Assembly: GCA_963974475.1 (NCBI GenBank)
Contig: CAXBCR010000001.1
Span: forward strand, 186,001-250,000
Length of the DNA: 64,000 nt
Origin: CAJXZP01 sp963974475
Lineage (GTDB): Bacteria; Bacteroidota; Bacteroidia; Flavobacteriales_G; Salibacteraceae
Direction: 5' to 3'
The notes under the pieces were generated by a model, which did not search any database, had not been told where the DNA came from, and worked only from the letters and a program-made list of their open reading frames with translations. The first letter of the stretch is position 1. Every line of letters starts with the position of its first letter. This document shows, piece by piece, positions 18,293 through 26,806 of this stretch. A program made the translations under genes and the position numbers.

Positions 18293-19720
18293 TTACAAAA
18301 ACATTTCATTAAAGTTGACCAAGTATACTTTTTTGTGAGAACGAGTTACAGCAGTATAAAACCATCGTAATAGATTCTCATCCACCATTTCATCCGTAAG
18401 GTACCCGTGATCAATAAATACCGCTGCCCATTGCCCACCTTGCGCTTTATGGCAGGTTACAGCATAAGAAAACTTGCATTGCAAAGCATTGTAAAAAGGA
18501 TCTCCCAAGGTAAGTTGTTTTGCGTTTTTACTTTCTCCTTGACTTACGTAATCCTCCATTATGCTATAGTATAATGATGACACATCCGAATGAGGCATAG
18601 CCGACCCCTCTGTAGTTAAGCAATCCAACCAAATCTTTAAATCTACATCTGGTATTCGGTCATCAATAAATCGAATATTCAAGTCGGCAAACTCAAATCC
18701 ATACATGGTTTGCCGAGACAACACTTTCAAAACCTCCAATGACTCACCATTTGCGATAAAATCATCCTTATTCTCTTCTTTACTTAACCAGTGATAGTTA
18801 TTTTTCACTCCCATTAAAATATCACCTGCTTCGATTTCGTCCTCCCGATACAACAATCTGTTTCGAATCTCTGCATTAAATTGATTGGCTCGCTTGTTAG
18901 AACGAGTCACAATCAAAACTTCATCCGCTCCGAATTCGTGAATACTTTCCTCCAAATAGTCTTGTAATTCTAATCCATTAATAGATTTAAAATCATCAAA
19001 ACTCACATCAAATTTAACTTCTTGAGATTTTAACTGTAGTGCCTTTCGTAATTTAGTAGCATTATACAGAACGCCTGATTCCTGCGCTTGACGAACCACT
19101 TGGTTAAGCTCAAATTCAGTAACCGGTATATGAAATCGATCCATCATAAATTCTTTATCCAAAGCAGGGGAATAGGACATTTCTACGGGAGGTAATTGCG
19201 CAGTATCTCCAGAAAAAATAAGTTTACATCCCTTTCCTCTATACACGAATCGCATCAAATCTTCTAATACATCACGCTCCCCATTATACCCAGAAGCAAT
19301 CATAGAAGCTTCATCTATAATAAATAAGGTATCCGTAAAATTGTTTTTTTGAAGCACAAAATTCATTTCTCCTGCGTCTCCATCCGCCATGCGGTAAATT
19401 TTTTTATGAATAGTAAAAGCAGGAAGTCCACAATAGGAAGATAATACACGAGCTGCTCTTCCGGTAGGAGCTAACAAAACGATTTTTTTATCCTTGTTCA
19501 AGGTTTTGGCAAGGTGCGCCAAGATTGTAGTCTTACCTGTGCCGGCATATCCTCGTAGAATAAACACTTGAAGGTGCGACTTACTCTCTAAAAATGAAGT
19601 GAGTAAATGCAATGCCGACTGTTGATCATCAGTTGGAGAAAACGGAAACGTATTAAATAAAGATGTCTTCAAATTTTTTGTATTATTACTGGTACAAATT
19701 AAATTGAATTTAAGTACCAT
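18293..19720 (-). CDS. RecD-like ATP-dependent DNA helicase (superfamily 1)
   Basis: A protein of 475 residues from the ATG at 19720; the frame stays open further upstream, but that part is unlike the family and overlaps the divergent promoter region. Motif I (Walker A) is 'RGYAGTGKTT', motif Ia 'LLAPTGRAARVLS', motif II 'FIIDEASMI', motif III 'FSGDTAQLPPV', and the C-terminal UvrD-type motif 'SYAVTCHKAQGGQW' is followed by 'LRWFYTAVTRSHKKVYLV'. This arrangement matches the short RecD2/exonuclease V alpha-type helicases of Bacteroidota, not the RecBCD subunit proper. Role in DNA repair is inferred from the family. Confidence 0.9.
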   Translation of the reverse strand: MVLKFNLICTSNNTKNLKTSLFNTFPFSPTDDQQSALHLLTSFLESKSHLQVFILRGYAGTGKTTILAHLAKTLNKDKKIVLLAPTGRAARVLSSYCGLPAFTIHKKIYRMADGDAGEMNFVLQKNNFTDTLFIIDEASMIASGYNGERDVLEDLMRFVYRGKGCKLIFSGDTAQLPPVEMSYSPALDKEFMMDRFHIPVTEFELNQVVRQAQESGVLYNATKLRKALQLKSQEVKFDVSFDDFKSINGLELQDYLEESIHEFGADEVLIVTRSNKRANQFNAEIRNRLLYREDEIEAGDILMGVKNNYHWLSKEENKDDFIANGESLEVLKVLSRQTMYGFEFADLNIRFIDDRIPDVDLKIWLDCLTTEGSAMPHSDVSSLYYSIMEDYVSQGESKNAKQLTLGDPFYNALQCKFSYAVTCHKAQGGQWAAVFIDHGYLTDEMVDENLLRWFYTAVTRSHKKVYLVNFNEMFL

Positions 19721-19801
19721 TACAAGGTAGGTATTCAAATAAAAAAAAGTGTAGTTTTGTGCGCATTGATAATTAAAAAACACGGTTACGACTATTAAAT
19801 T

Positions 19802-20569
19802 ATGAAAGATTCTATTTCAAAATTCGCTCCAGGGGCATTAATTTTTATTTTAGGAATTGGGTTATTAGCATTTGGTGCTTCAAGCGACCAAAATGGCATT
19901 TTTCAAATTGCCGGGGTTTCCATTGCTATTGCTGGAATTATAACGGTATTAAATTCAGCTGGAATTATCACCAATAAAATCTCAATAGGAGTAGCTGGTG
20001 TGTTACTTGTACTATCCAGCTATCTTGCTTTTGCAAATTACAAATCTATTGATGAGCCTATTCAATTTATGAAAGAAAAACAGGTTCGATATGCGTCAGT
20101 AATTCAAAGTTTAAAAGATTTACGTCAAGTAGAATTAACCTATAAAAAGGAGTATAAAAAATTCTGTGGAAGCATGGATACTTTAATTAACTTTTTAGAA
20201 AACGATTCTGTTTATATGGTTAAAATGTATGGTGATGTACCTGATTCACTTACGGAAGAACAAGCTTTAGAAATGGGAATCATTAGACGTGACACAACCC
20301 AACATCCTGCTTTTGCTATTGCCTTTAATGAAGAATACATGGCAACTAGAGATAATAAATATCATTTAGACAGAAGTACTTTAAAATATATTCCGTTTAC
20401 TGACAATGTTGAATTTGTTGTTTCCGCAGGCGAAATTACTCGATCAAGTGGAGCAAAAGTACAAGTGTTTGAAATCAAAGATGCAGCTCCTTTTGATGAA
20501 AATGATGTGATGACCGTTGGGTCAATGACCGACCCTACTACAGCTGGGAATTGGAAAGAAGAAAAATAG
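19802..20569 (+). CDS. Membrane protein of unknown function with a periplasmic or cytoplasmic C-terminal domain
   Basis: A 255-residue protein. Three hydrophobic segments (about residues 10-26, 32-55 and 60-78) are followed by a charged helix with coiled-coil character ('IQFMKEKQVRYASVIQSLKDL') and a soluble domain of about 150 residues containing 'RQVELTYKKEYKKFCGSMDTL'. That stretch faintly recalls the start of pilin-like or DUF-type domains seen in Bacteroidota, but I do not recognise the family. It is divergent from the helicase gene and just upstream of the DUF3822-rsmD-coaD cluster, from which a perfect hairpin separates it. Confidence 0.75.
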   Translation: MKDSISKFAPGALIFILGIGLLAFGASSDQNGIFQIAGVSIAIAGIITVLNSAGIITNKISIGVAGVLLVLSSYLAFANYKSIDEPIQFMKEKQVRYASVIQSLKDLRQVELTYKKEYKKFCGSMDTLINFLENDSVYMVKMYGDVPDSLTEEQALEMGIIRRDTTQHPAFAIAFNEEYMATRDNKYHLDRSTLKYIPFTDNVEFVVSAGEITRSSGAKVQVFEIKDAAPFDENDVMTVGSMTDPTTAGNWKEEK

Positions 20570-20604
20570 AATTATAGAGACAACGTTTTCATATACAAAA
20601 TACG

Positions 20605-20632
20605 GAAGCAGCTTTGATCCCAAAGCTGCTTC
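20605..20632 (+). terminator. Perfect 12-bp hairpin between the membrane protein gene and DUF3822
   Basis: GAAGCAGCTTTG (20605-20616) pairs perfectly with CAAAGCTGCTTC (20621-20632) around the loop ATCC; the following sequence is only moderately T-rich. It may be a terminator for the upstream gene. It is also readable as codons of a longer DUF3822 frame, so its role is uncertain. Confidence 0.5.
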
Positions 20633-20633
20633 G

Positions 20634-21416
20634 TTGTATTCAGTCGCCATCCATCAAGACGGGGAAGAATATTATTTTGGACTTTCGGCAACAAAATCTG
20701 ATGATGTATTAGGAGTCTTTCAAGAGTTGGCAAAAGGAGCTAATGCAAAACAGCAATTAAAATCGGTCATAGATTCTCCTAGAATAAACGACATCCTTAA
20801 AAATTCAACAAAAAATTCATTTTACTCTTGCACATCCAATTTCACCATAATTCCAGCTTCTTTTTTTGAACCTTTGAATATGGACACCATTGCCAGAGCA
20901 GCCTTTCCTATAAAAAAGACTGATCGACTGCTATCGAAGTTCATTCCAGAAATTGATGGCCACATAGTATATTCCATTTCGGAGGAAGAAATTTCGATTC
21001 TTAAATCAAACGTTAATCACTTAGACTTTTCTCATCATTTTGCTTCATTGATATCCATGTATTGTTTGTATTATGCAAAGGAACAGGTGAAAACAGTTTT
21101 CATTCAATACCATCATAAAAAATTTACATTGGCTCTTTTTGATGGGAAACAATTAATGCAATTTAATGTCTTTGACATTCGGTCTTTTGAGGATATTATT
21201 TATTACACCTATTACACCATGGAGCAATTTGAGTTTAGTCCTCAAGACTCCGTTATACATGTAGGAGGAAAATACAAGAAAAGCGCAGCGGTTTTAACCA
21301 TATTACAACGCTACACAAATTCAATATTTCACTTAAAACCAACTTGTTGTTCTAATTTACCAGAAAAACAAATGGATGCCATTATTAATACTACTTTTGA
21401 TTTAAAATGCGGATAA
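20634..21416 (+). CDS. DUF3822 family protein (start uncertain)
   Basis: A 260-residue cytoplasmic protein with an actin/RNase H-like appearance ('TVFIQYHHKKFTLALFDGKQLMQFNVF', shortened here by description: strand-rich middle region near residues 155-185). DUF3822 proteins sit directly upstream of rsmD and coaD in many Bacteroidota; function unknown. The first usable codon is a TTG at 20634, immediately after a strong hairpin and without a ribosome binding site. The frame is open further up to about 20529 but holds no ATG, GTG or TTG; an ATT at 20571, next to the upstream stop codon, would fit the expected N-terminus. It overlaps rsmD by 10 bases. Confidence 0.8.
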   Translation: MYSVAIHQDGEEYYFGLSATKSDDVLGVFQELAKGANAKQQLKSVIDSPRINDILKNSTKNSFYSCTSNFTIIPASFFEPLNMDTIARAAFPIKKTDRLLSKFIPEIDGHIVYSISEEEISILKSNVNHLDFSHHFASLISMYCLYYAKEQVKTVFIQYHHKKFTLALFDGKQLMQFNVFDIRSFEDIIYYTYYTMEQFEFSPQDSVIHVGGKYKKSAAVLTILQRYTNSIFHLKPTCCSNLPEKQMDAIINTTFDLKCG

Positions 21417-21946
21417 TTCACGGAAAATATAAGTCAAAACATATCGTAGCACCAAAAAACCTTCCGGTAAGACCTACAACAGATATGGCAAAAGAAGGCA
21501 TTTTTAATGTTATTGATAATGAGTTTTATTTTGAAAACATGGTAGTGCTCGATTTGTTTTCTGGTACTGGAAACATTTCCTACGAATTTGCATCTAGAGG
21601 AGCAAAATCAGTAACTAGCGTTGACAATAATTACAATTGCATCCGGTTTATCAAAGCTACTGCAAGCGAATTAGGATTTGACCAAATGTCGGTTTTCAAA
21701 TCGGATGTAACTAAATACTTAGAAAGCTCCAAATCTTCGTTTCGATTAATCTATGCCGATCCGCCTTATCACATGGAGGGACAGCAAGAAATGGTAGAAT
21801 TTATAATGAATGGAACACTATTAGAACCTAATGGATGGTTTATAATAGAGCATGATTCTCACCATAGTTTTGAAAGTATTGAAGGTTTTAAACAACAAAG
21901 ACGCTATGGCTCCGTTAATTTTAGCATTTTCGTTAAACCAGAATAA
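21407..21946 (+). CDS. rsmD: 16S rRNA (guanine966-N2)-methyltransferase
   Basis: SAM-dependent methyltransferase acting on G966 of 16S rRNA in the assembled 30S subunit. It has 179 residues. The N-terminus 'MRIIHGKYK...RPTTDMAKEGIFN' is family-typical, the SAM-binding motif is 'LDLFSGTG' (48-55), and the catalytic N6/N2-methylase motif is 'DPPY' at D118-Y121. It is translationally coupled to the genes before and after it (overlap of 10 bases with DUF3822, gap of 2 bases to coaD). Confidence 0.95.
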   Translation: MRIIHGKYKSKHIVAPKNLPVRPTTDMAKEGIFNVIDNEFYFENMVVLDLFSGTGNISYEFASRGAKSVTSVDNNYNCIRFIKATASELGFDQMSVFKSDVTKYLESSKSSFRLIYADPPYHMEGQQEMVEFIMNGTLLEPNGWFIIEHDSHHSFESIEGFKQQRRYGSVNFSIFVKPE

Positions 21947-21948
21947 TT

Positions 21949-22404
21949 ATGGAAAGAATAGGTGTTTTCCCAGGGTCATTTGACCCAATTACAGTGGGTC
22001 ATGAAGATATAATTTTACGATCTCTATCGTTATTTGACACCTTAATCATTGCTATTGGCTCCAATTCAAATAAAAAATATTTGTTTTCGCCAGAAGAAAG
22101 AAAATCACAAATAGAAGCCGTATTTGCAAATCAACCAAAGGTCAGAGTTATGATATACGATGGGCTTACCGTGAATTTTTGTAAATCGCGAGGTGCCCAA
22201 TATATTTTACGTGGTATTCGCACATCTCAAGACTTTGAATTTGAGCGAAATATTGGATTAATGAACCTCGATATGGTTCCAGAAATTGAGTCTTTGTTTT
22301 TAATCAGTCGTCCAGAATTTTCTGCCTTATCATCAAGTGTGGTTCGAGACATAAAAAAACACGGAGGTGATATCTCCAGATATATTCCCAAAGCTTTGAT
22401 ATAA
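21949..22404 (+). CDS. coaD: Phosphopantetheine adenylyltransferase
   Basis: Fourth step of coenzyme A synthesis: transfers AMP from ATP to 4'-phosphopantetheine to form dephospho-CoA. It has 151 residues. The nucleotidyltransferase motif 'FPGSFDPITVGH' (7-18) is complete with the TxGH box, and the family motif 'LRGIRTSQDFEFERNIGLMN' and the C-terminal 'SALSSSVVRDI' are present. It overlaps the following gene by one base. Confidence 0.97.
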   Translation: MERIGVFPGSFDPITVGHEDIILRSLSLFDTLIIAIGSNSNKKYLFSPEERKSQIEAVFANQPKVRVMIYDGLTVNFCKSRGAQYILRGIRTSQDFEFERNIGLMNLDMVPEIESLFLISRPEFSALSSSVVRDIKKHGGDISRYIPKALI

Positions 22405-23798
22405 TGAGAAAGCTTGTTAGTTTTCTTTTAATATTAGCGCCATATTTAGCTTTTTCAGGCACTATAAGCGTTCAGGGAAATGCCTCCTTCTTTAAAAATG
22501 AGATGCTCCAGGTTTTTAAATATGACAACCTGTTAGCTAATCAAAATCAATTAATAGCTTCAACTAAAATTCCAGAAAATGGAGCTTATAGTATCACATT
22601 TGAAATTGATCACCCACAATTTATCCTGATAAAAATTGAAATGCGAGAATTAGCCATACCTGTACATCCCGGAGCTAAGCTAAACTTAAATTTTCTTCCT
22701 TTTAAAAACGCGTCCAATCAACGAATTCCACTTAAATATACGGTTACCTACTCAGAAATTCCTTCAAATATTGCTCCCGATTCTGTTTACCGCGACCTAA
22801 AAATCTCTTTTGCCTTCATTCAAAATGAAGTGAGCATGGACACCAAATTAACAGACTTCTACCAATCTTTTTTTAATCACACAGACTCATTGTATTCCAC
22901 CTACCTCATATCCGATAAATTATTTTCGGATTATTATCGGTATTTTAAAGCAAATGCCATGTTGCAAACGGAATACCCAAAAACAAAATTGATTCAAAAT
23001 GAGTTACTTAATCAGCCAATTGGTTACGAAAACAAAGAATACTTAAATTTTTTTAAGGCATGCATGAACCCAAGAATTCATCATTTAATTTCAAAATACA
23101 CCAAGGAGTTCGAACGAAGTGTTGAGGAATATCAAGTATATCATTCGCTTTTAAACTTCTTGCAATTAGACACTAATCTTGGCTCAACAGAAATGAGAAG
23201 TTTAGCTTTATTCATCTATACTAAGGGTACATCCTCGCAAAAATATTTAAGTTCTAATTTAAAAGCTGCGATAATTAATCAAATGGGTAATTTTTGTTCT
23301 TTCAAAACCCAGAAATTGGCAGCGCTTCATTACCAATCTTTAAGTAATCGTCTCCAAAAAAATATGGAAGCACCGATTTTTGAACTACAAAACGCCAACA
23401 ACGAAACTGTTTCGCTTCAGGATTTTAGAGGTAAACCTGTTTATCTTGGGTTTATTCATTCCAAAAGTACCACGTGCGAAAAAGACTTATTAATTATTGA
23501 CAAATTGAGAAAGAAATACCGGAAGGTTAAATTTGTAATGGTTGTATCTGACCGTGATTCTGTGGTGTTTAGTCAATTACCAAACGAGGCTTCCAACTTA
23601 AAATTCTTGTACCTAAATAAAAACTATTCAGTCCTTGAAAAATATCAGATATGGAGTTACCCTATTTATTACCTTATAGATAAACATGGTTATTTTATTC
23701 AAACACCCGCCAAAATGCCCAATGATATATTTGAAACTTTTGCCGCTATGTTTGCTCCAAAATCAACTAGAAAAAGATACGAAATAATTAAACCCTAA
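22404..23798 (+). CDS. Exported TlpA-like thioredoxin-fold protein with SxxC site
   Basis: A 464-residue protein with signal peptide (cleavage near 'LAFSGT'). Residues 20-110 form a small beta domain like the DUF4369 domain that precedes thioredoxins in Bacteroidota, the middle is helical, and the last 140 residues form an AhpC/TSA-TlpA fold starting 'APIFELQNANNETVSLQDF'. The redox site, normally WCxxC, reads 'HSKSTTCEKD': the first Cys is Ser and only the second remains. Ordinary disulfide exchange is therefore unlikely; it may be a binding module or a one-Cys reductase. It overlaps coaD by one base. Confidence 0.85.
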   Translation: MRKLVSFLLILAPYLAFSGTISVQGNASFFKNEMLQVFKYDNLLANQNQLIASTKIPENGAYSITFEIDHPQFILIKIEMRELAIPVHPGAKLNLNFLPFKNASNQRIPLKYTVTYSEIPSNIAPDSVYRDLKISFAFIQNEVSMDTKLTDFYQSFFNHTDSLYSTYLISDKLFSDYYRYFKANAMLQTEYPKTKLIQNELLNQPIGYENKEYLNFFKACMNPRIHHLISKYTKEFERSVEEYQVYHSLLNFLQLDTNLGSTEMRSLALFIYTKGTSSQKYLSSNLKAAIINQMGNFCSFKTQKLAALHYQSLSNRLQKNMEAPIFELQNANNETVSLQDFRGKPVYLGFIHSKSTTCEKDLLIIDKLRKKYRKVKFVMVVSDRDSVVFSQLPNEASNLKFLYLNKNYSVLEKYQIWSYPIYYLIDKHGYFIQTPAKMPNDIFETFAAMFAPKSTRKRYEIIKP

Positions 23799-24404
23799 TC
23801 ACTTCACCCCTTTTTTTAATAGCTGAGAAATAATAGGATAGGATTTTTTCATCATCACCTTAACATCATTTCTCGTTTTCCATTTCACTTTGTCAATTCC
23901 TTCTTCCACCTGCGGAATTAATTCTCCTGAAAAACTAGATTTCATGTTGTACCAAAATGTTTTTTTCAAAACCATCCCATTTCTTTCATACATATGAAAC
24001 GTATTAGCTAAATGACTGGTGATTTCAAGCCCATCAATTCCACATTCTTCTTCTACTTCACGCATTCCTCCAACTTCTGGAGTTTCTCTTTTTTTCAAAT
24101 GACCTTTAGGTAAATCCCATTTATTATTACGATGAATCATCAAGAATTCTCCATCCTCATTGAATACCAAGCCACCTGCTGCTTGAACATATCGAAACTG
24201 TTTAACAAAAGTGAACCACAACTCATCTATATCAAAATGAGTTATAACCACTTTAATTTTAGGTTTTTCATTTTCCAGAAATTCCACTAATTCTTTTAAT
24301 TGTCGTTTATTTTTATACGTAACAAATTCAGTTCCTTTTTTTCCAGAAACAGGTGATTTATCTGTTAATACAATAAGCGATTTGTTTACAAAAACTTTAT
24401 ACAT
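23799..24404 (-). CDS. NUDIX hydrolase
   Basis: A 201-residue protein. The N-terminal 65 residues form a small domain of unknown role. The Nudix domain follows from 'YVQAAGGLVFNEDGEFLMI' and contains a complete Nudix box at 101-123 (GHLKK, then R-E-V-E-E-E-C-G with the metal-binding glutamates). Substrate cannot be read from the sequence; the domain shape is like diadenosine or nucleotide diphosphate hydrolases. The gene is divergent from pyrE, with start codons only 8 bases apart, so the promoters overlap. Confidence 0.9.
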   Translation of the reverse strand: MYKVFVNKSLIVLTDKSPVSGKKGTEFVTYKNKRQLKELVEFLENEKPKIKVVITHFDIDELWFTFVKQFRYVQAAGGLVFNEDGEFLMIHRNNKWDLPKGHLKKRETPEVGGMREVEEECGIDGLEITSHLANTFHMYERNGMVLKKTFWYNMKSSFSGELIPQVEEGIDKVKWKTRNDVKVMMKKSYPIISQLLKKGVK

Positions 24405-24407
24405 TTG
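24400..24407 (+). promoter_or_regulatory. Promoter box of pyrE
   Basis: TACATTTG matches TAnnTTTG and ends 5 bases before the pyrE ATG at 24413, which implies a very short or absent leader. It overlaps the 5' end of the divergent NUDIX gene. Confidence 0.4.
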
Positions 24408-24412
24408 CCTTT

Positions 24413-25054
24413 ATGTTGAAAGATCATTCATCACTCAAAGTAGCAGAATTTTTATTACAAATCAAAGCGGTTGTGATACAACCTAAGAATCCTTTTACAT
24501 GGGCTTCTGGTTGGCAGTCTCCTATGTATTGTGATAATCGAAAAATTCTTTCTTATCCACTTATTCGAACGTTCATTCGACACGAATTTGTCAAAAAAAT
24601 TGAATCTCAATTTAGCAAACCCGATATTATTGCGGGCGTTGCAACAGGCGGAATTCCAATTGGAGCATTGGTGGCTCAAGAAATGAATCTTCCATTTATT
24701 TACGTTAGACCCGAGCCTAAAGGGCATGGACTTGTAAACCAGATTGAAGGTGTATTTGAAGAAGGGCAAAATGTAGTCGTTATTGAAGATTTAATTTCCA
24801 CCGGAGGCAGTAGTTTAAAAGCGGTAAAAGCATTACGTGCTGGAGGATTAAAAGTAAAAGGATTAGTTGCAGTTTTTAGTTATGGTTTTGAAATTGCCGC
24901 GCAAAACTTTAAAGAAGCAGATTGTAATTATTTTGTGCTAACCGATTACGATACTTTAATAAACCAAGCCTCTACAGCTAATTTAATTGATTCCACTCAC
25001 ATTAATTCATTAATTGACTGGAGGAAGAACCCATCTGAGTGGAGTGCTAAATAA
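24413..25054 (+). CDS. pyrE: Orotate phosphoribosyltransferase
   Basis: Pyrimidine synthesis: joins orotate with PRPP to form orotidine 5'-phosphate. The 213-residue length is standard. The PRPP-binding motif is 'VVVIEDLISTGGSS' (121-134), and the family signatures 'FTWASGWQSPMYCDNRK' (28-44), 'GVATGGIPIGALVA' and 'YVRPEPKGHG' (catalytic loop) are intact. The next gene begins 6 bases downstream, suggesting one operon. Confidence 0.97.
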   Translation: MLKDHSSLKVAEFLLQIKAVVIQPKNPFTWASGWQSPMYCDNRKILSYPLIRTFIRHEFVKKIESQFSKPDIIAGVATGGIPIGALVAQEMNLPFIYVRPEPKGHGLVNQIEGVFEEGQNVVVIEDLISTGGSSLKAVKALRAGGLKVKGLVAVFSYGFEIAAQNFKEADCNYFVLTDYDTLINQASTANLIDSTHINSLIDWRKNPSEWSAK

Positions 25055-25060
25055 CAATTT

Positions 25061-25462
25061 ATGCTAAACATTGAGAGTACTACGGTTTTGGTAAACAAAA
25101 CCCAACAAGAAGTATATGATTTTCTAATCGACTTAAATAATTTAGAAAAGTTAATGCCAGAAGACCGAATTGAATACTGGAAATCAACGGATTCCACTTG
25201 TAGATTTGGCATTAAGAATTTGGCCTCTATTGGCATGCGCCATAAAGAGTTAATTACACCCAATAAAATTATTCTTGAATCGGATGGAAAAAACCCATTT
25301 GACTTTACGCTTACTATCTTTATTGATACCGATACAGATGGCGTGAAATCTTACTTTGAGTTTTCTGGAGATGTAAATATGTTCATGAAAGCTATGGTTC
25401 AAAAGCCATTAAAGCAATTCTTTGATACATTAGCAGGAAATTTACCTGCCGCCATAAATTAA
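25061..25462 (+). CDS. SRPBCC-family (START/polyketide cyclase-like) protein
   Basis: A 133-residue cytoplasmic protein with the helix-grip fold pattern: initial strand 'STTVLVNKTQQEVYDFLID', then alternating strands, and a long C-terminal helix 'KAMVQKPLKQFFDTLAGNL'. The family binds hydrophobic ligands or proteins in many contexts; no specific role is evident. It follows pyrE by 6 bases, an arrangement found in other Bacteroidota, and converges on birA. Confidence 0.85.
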   Translation: MLNIESTTVLVNKTQQEVYDFLIDLNNLEKLMPEDRIEYWKSTDSTCRFGIKNLASIGMRHKELITPNKIILESDGKNPFDFTLTIFIDTDTDGVKSYFEFSGDVNMFMKAMVQKPLKQFFDTLAGNLPAAIN

Positions 25463-25469
25463 AGAACCT

Positions 25470-26216
25470 CTAAATTATCATTCGAACTTGGTGCATTGCA
25501 AATGCTATTTGCTGTTTCATGTCATTTTGCAAAACGATTTGACCCAAGTCATCCACCCCAATTAAGGTCATTTCCTTTTCCGAATCATTAATCAAATATT
25601 TTGTTTTAATATTTCTCCGGTATAAGGCATTTTGATACTCTCCATCCATGGATTTGGGGTCCTTTTTCAGCATTCTATACCTCCGCTCTAAATGATAAGA
25701 CAATTCATTTCGAAACATATTTACATCACAGCCCTTTCCGGTTTCTAATATAACCGAAGTCCCATTTTCCACGTTCCCGAAATTCTTTTGATTCACATTC
25801 AAACCAATACCAATAATGGAACTCCCCATATAGTCTCCCTTCATTGAGGATTCTATAAGAATTCCAGCTATTTTCAAATCATTAACATAAATATCATTAG
25901 GCCACTTAATTTTCACCTTATCCATTAAGTACTTATCTAGCAAATCTTTAACCGTCAAAGAAACAGCCTTAATTAACGCAAATTGTTCCGAAGCTTTTAG
26001 AAAAACAGGAAAGAAAACGTAACTCACCAAAATATTTTGACCCGGGTGACTTTCCCATACGCGTCCTCTTTGCCCCTTACCTTTTGTTTGGTTATTGGCG
26101 CTAAACATGGCCCCCTCAATAACTTTAGCTGATTTTAGAGCCAATGCAGCTAATTCATTTGTAGAGGTAGTCTCTTCTACATGCGTATGGATTTTCCCAG
26201 TAAAAAGTGTTTTCAA
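25470..26216 (-). CDS. birA: Biotin--[acetyl-CoA-carboxylase] ligase (no DNA-binding domain)
   Basis: Attaches biotin to the carrier lysine of biotin-dependent carboxylases. At 248 residues it is the short, catalytic-only form: no N-terminal winged helix is present, so it should not act as a repressor. Catalytic motifs are 'ETTSTNELA', the biotinyl-AMP loop 'KGKGQRGRVWES', 'KWPNDIYVNDLKIAGIL' and 'IGIGLNVNQ'. A likely substrate is the biotin carrier protein encoded at 56182-56688. Confidence 0.95.
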   Translation of the reverse strand: MKTLFTGKIHTHVEETTSTNELAALALKSAKVIEGAMFSANNQTKGKGQRGRVWESHPGQNILVSYVFFPVFLKASEQFALIKAVSLTVKDLLDKYLMDKVKIKWPNDIYVNDLKIAGILIESSMKGDYMGSSIIGIGLNVNQKNFGNVENGTSVILETGKGCDVNMFRNELSYHLERRYRMLKKDPKSMDGEYQNALYRRNIKTKYLINDSEKEMTLIGVDDLGQIVLQNDMKQQIAFAMHQVRMII

Positions 26217-26391
26217 TGATGCTAGATATTACTCAATTATGATGTTACAAAATAATTCGATTTGTTGAACATACAAGGAATAAAAGGGATAAAAAAGGGT
26301 AGGCAAAAATTCAAAAAATATTTTATCATTCTTTAACTTTAAAAAAATTGTACCTCCTTTAAAAACGTCTGTTCACGTAGTAAGAATTAGT

Positions 26392-26399
26392 TACCTTTG
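26392..26399 (+). promoter_or_regulatory. Promoter box of rsfS-ftsH
   Basis: TACCTTTG matches TAnnTTTG and lies 22 bases before the rsfS ATG. The -33 region (GTT at 26371-26373) is a partial match. Confidence 0.4.
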
Positions 26400-26421
26400 C
26401 ATCCTATTTTTAAAAAAATAA

Positions 26422-26799
26422 ATGGTTAAAAAATCAGTAGTAAAAACACCCGTTTCATTAGTAGATCTAGTGGTAAAGGGAATGCAGGAAAAGAAAGCAA
26501 CCCAAATTTGTGTAATTGACCTTACCAAGGTAACAAATGCCTATGCTGATTTCTTTATTATTTGTTCCGGATCATCAAACACTAATGTGCAAGCAATAGC
26601 TAATGGTGTAGAAGAATTGACACAAACCACCATGAATGAAAAGCCTACACATATTGAAGGTTATCAGGAAGCCAATTGGATTTTGCTAGATTATTTTGAT
26701 ACCATGGTCCACGTATTTAAAGAAGAAGAAAGAGCGCATTACAATTTAGAAGGCCTTTGGGCGGATGCGAAAATCACACACATTGCTGACAACGAATAA
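26422..26799 (+). CDS. rsfS: Ribosome silencing factor
   Basis: RsfS/Iojap family. It binds ribosomal protein L14 and keeps 50S and 30S subunits apart under poor nutrition. It has 125 residues. Family signatures are visible: 'KKATQICVIDLTKVTNAYADFFIICSG' in part (residues 19-45), 'SNTNVQAIANGVEE' and the C-terminal 'WILLDYFDTMVHVFKEEER'. It lies 7 bases before ftsH, a conserved pairing in Flavobacteriia. Confidence 0.95.
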   Translation: MVKKSVVKTPVSLVDLVVKGMQEKKATQICVIDLTKVTNAYADFFIICSGSSNTNVQAIANGVEELTQTTMNEKPTHIEGYQEANWILLDYFDTMVHVFKEEERAHYNLEGLWADAKITHIADNE

Positions 26800-26806
26800 A
26801 ATTTAA

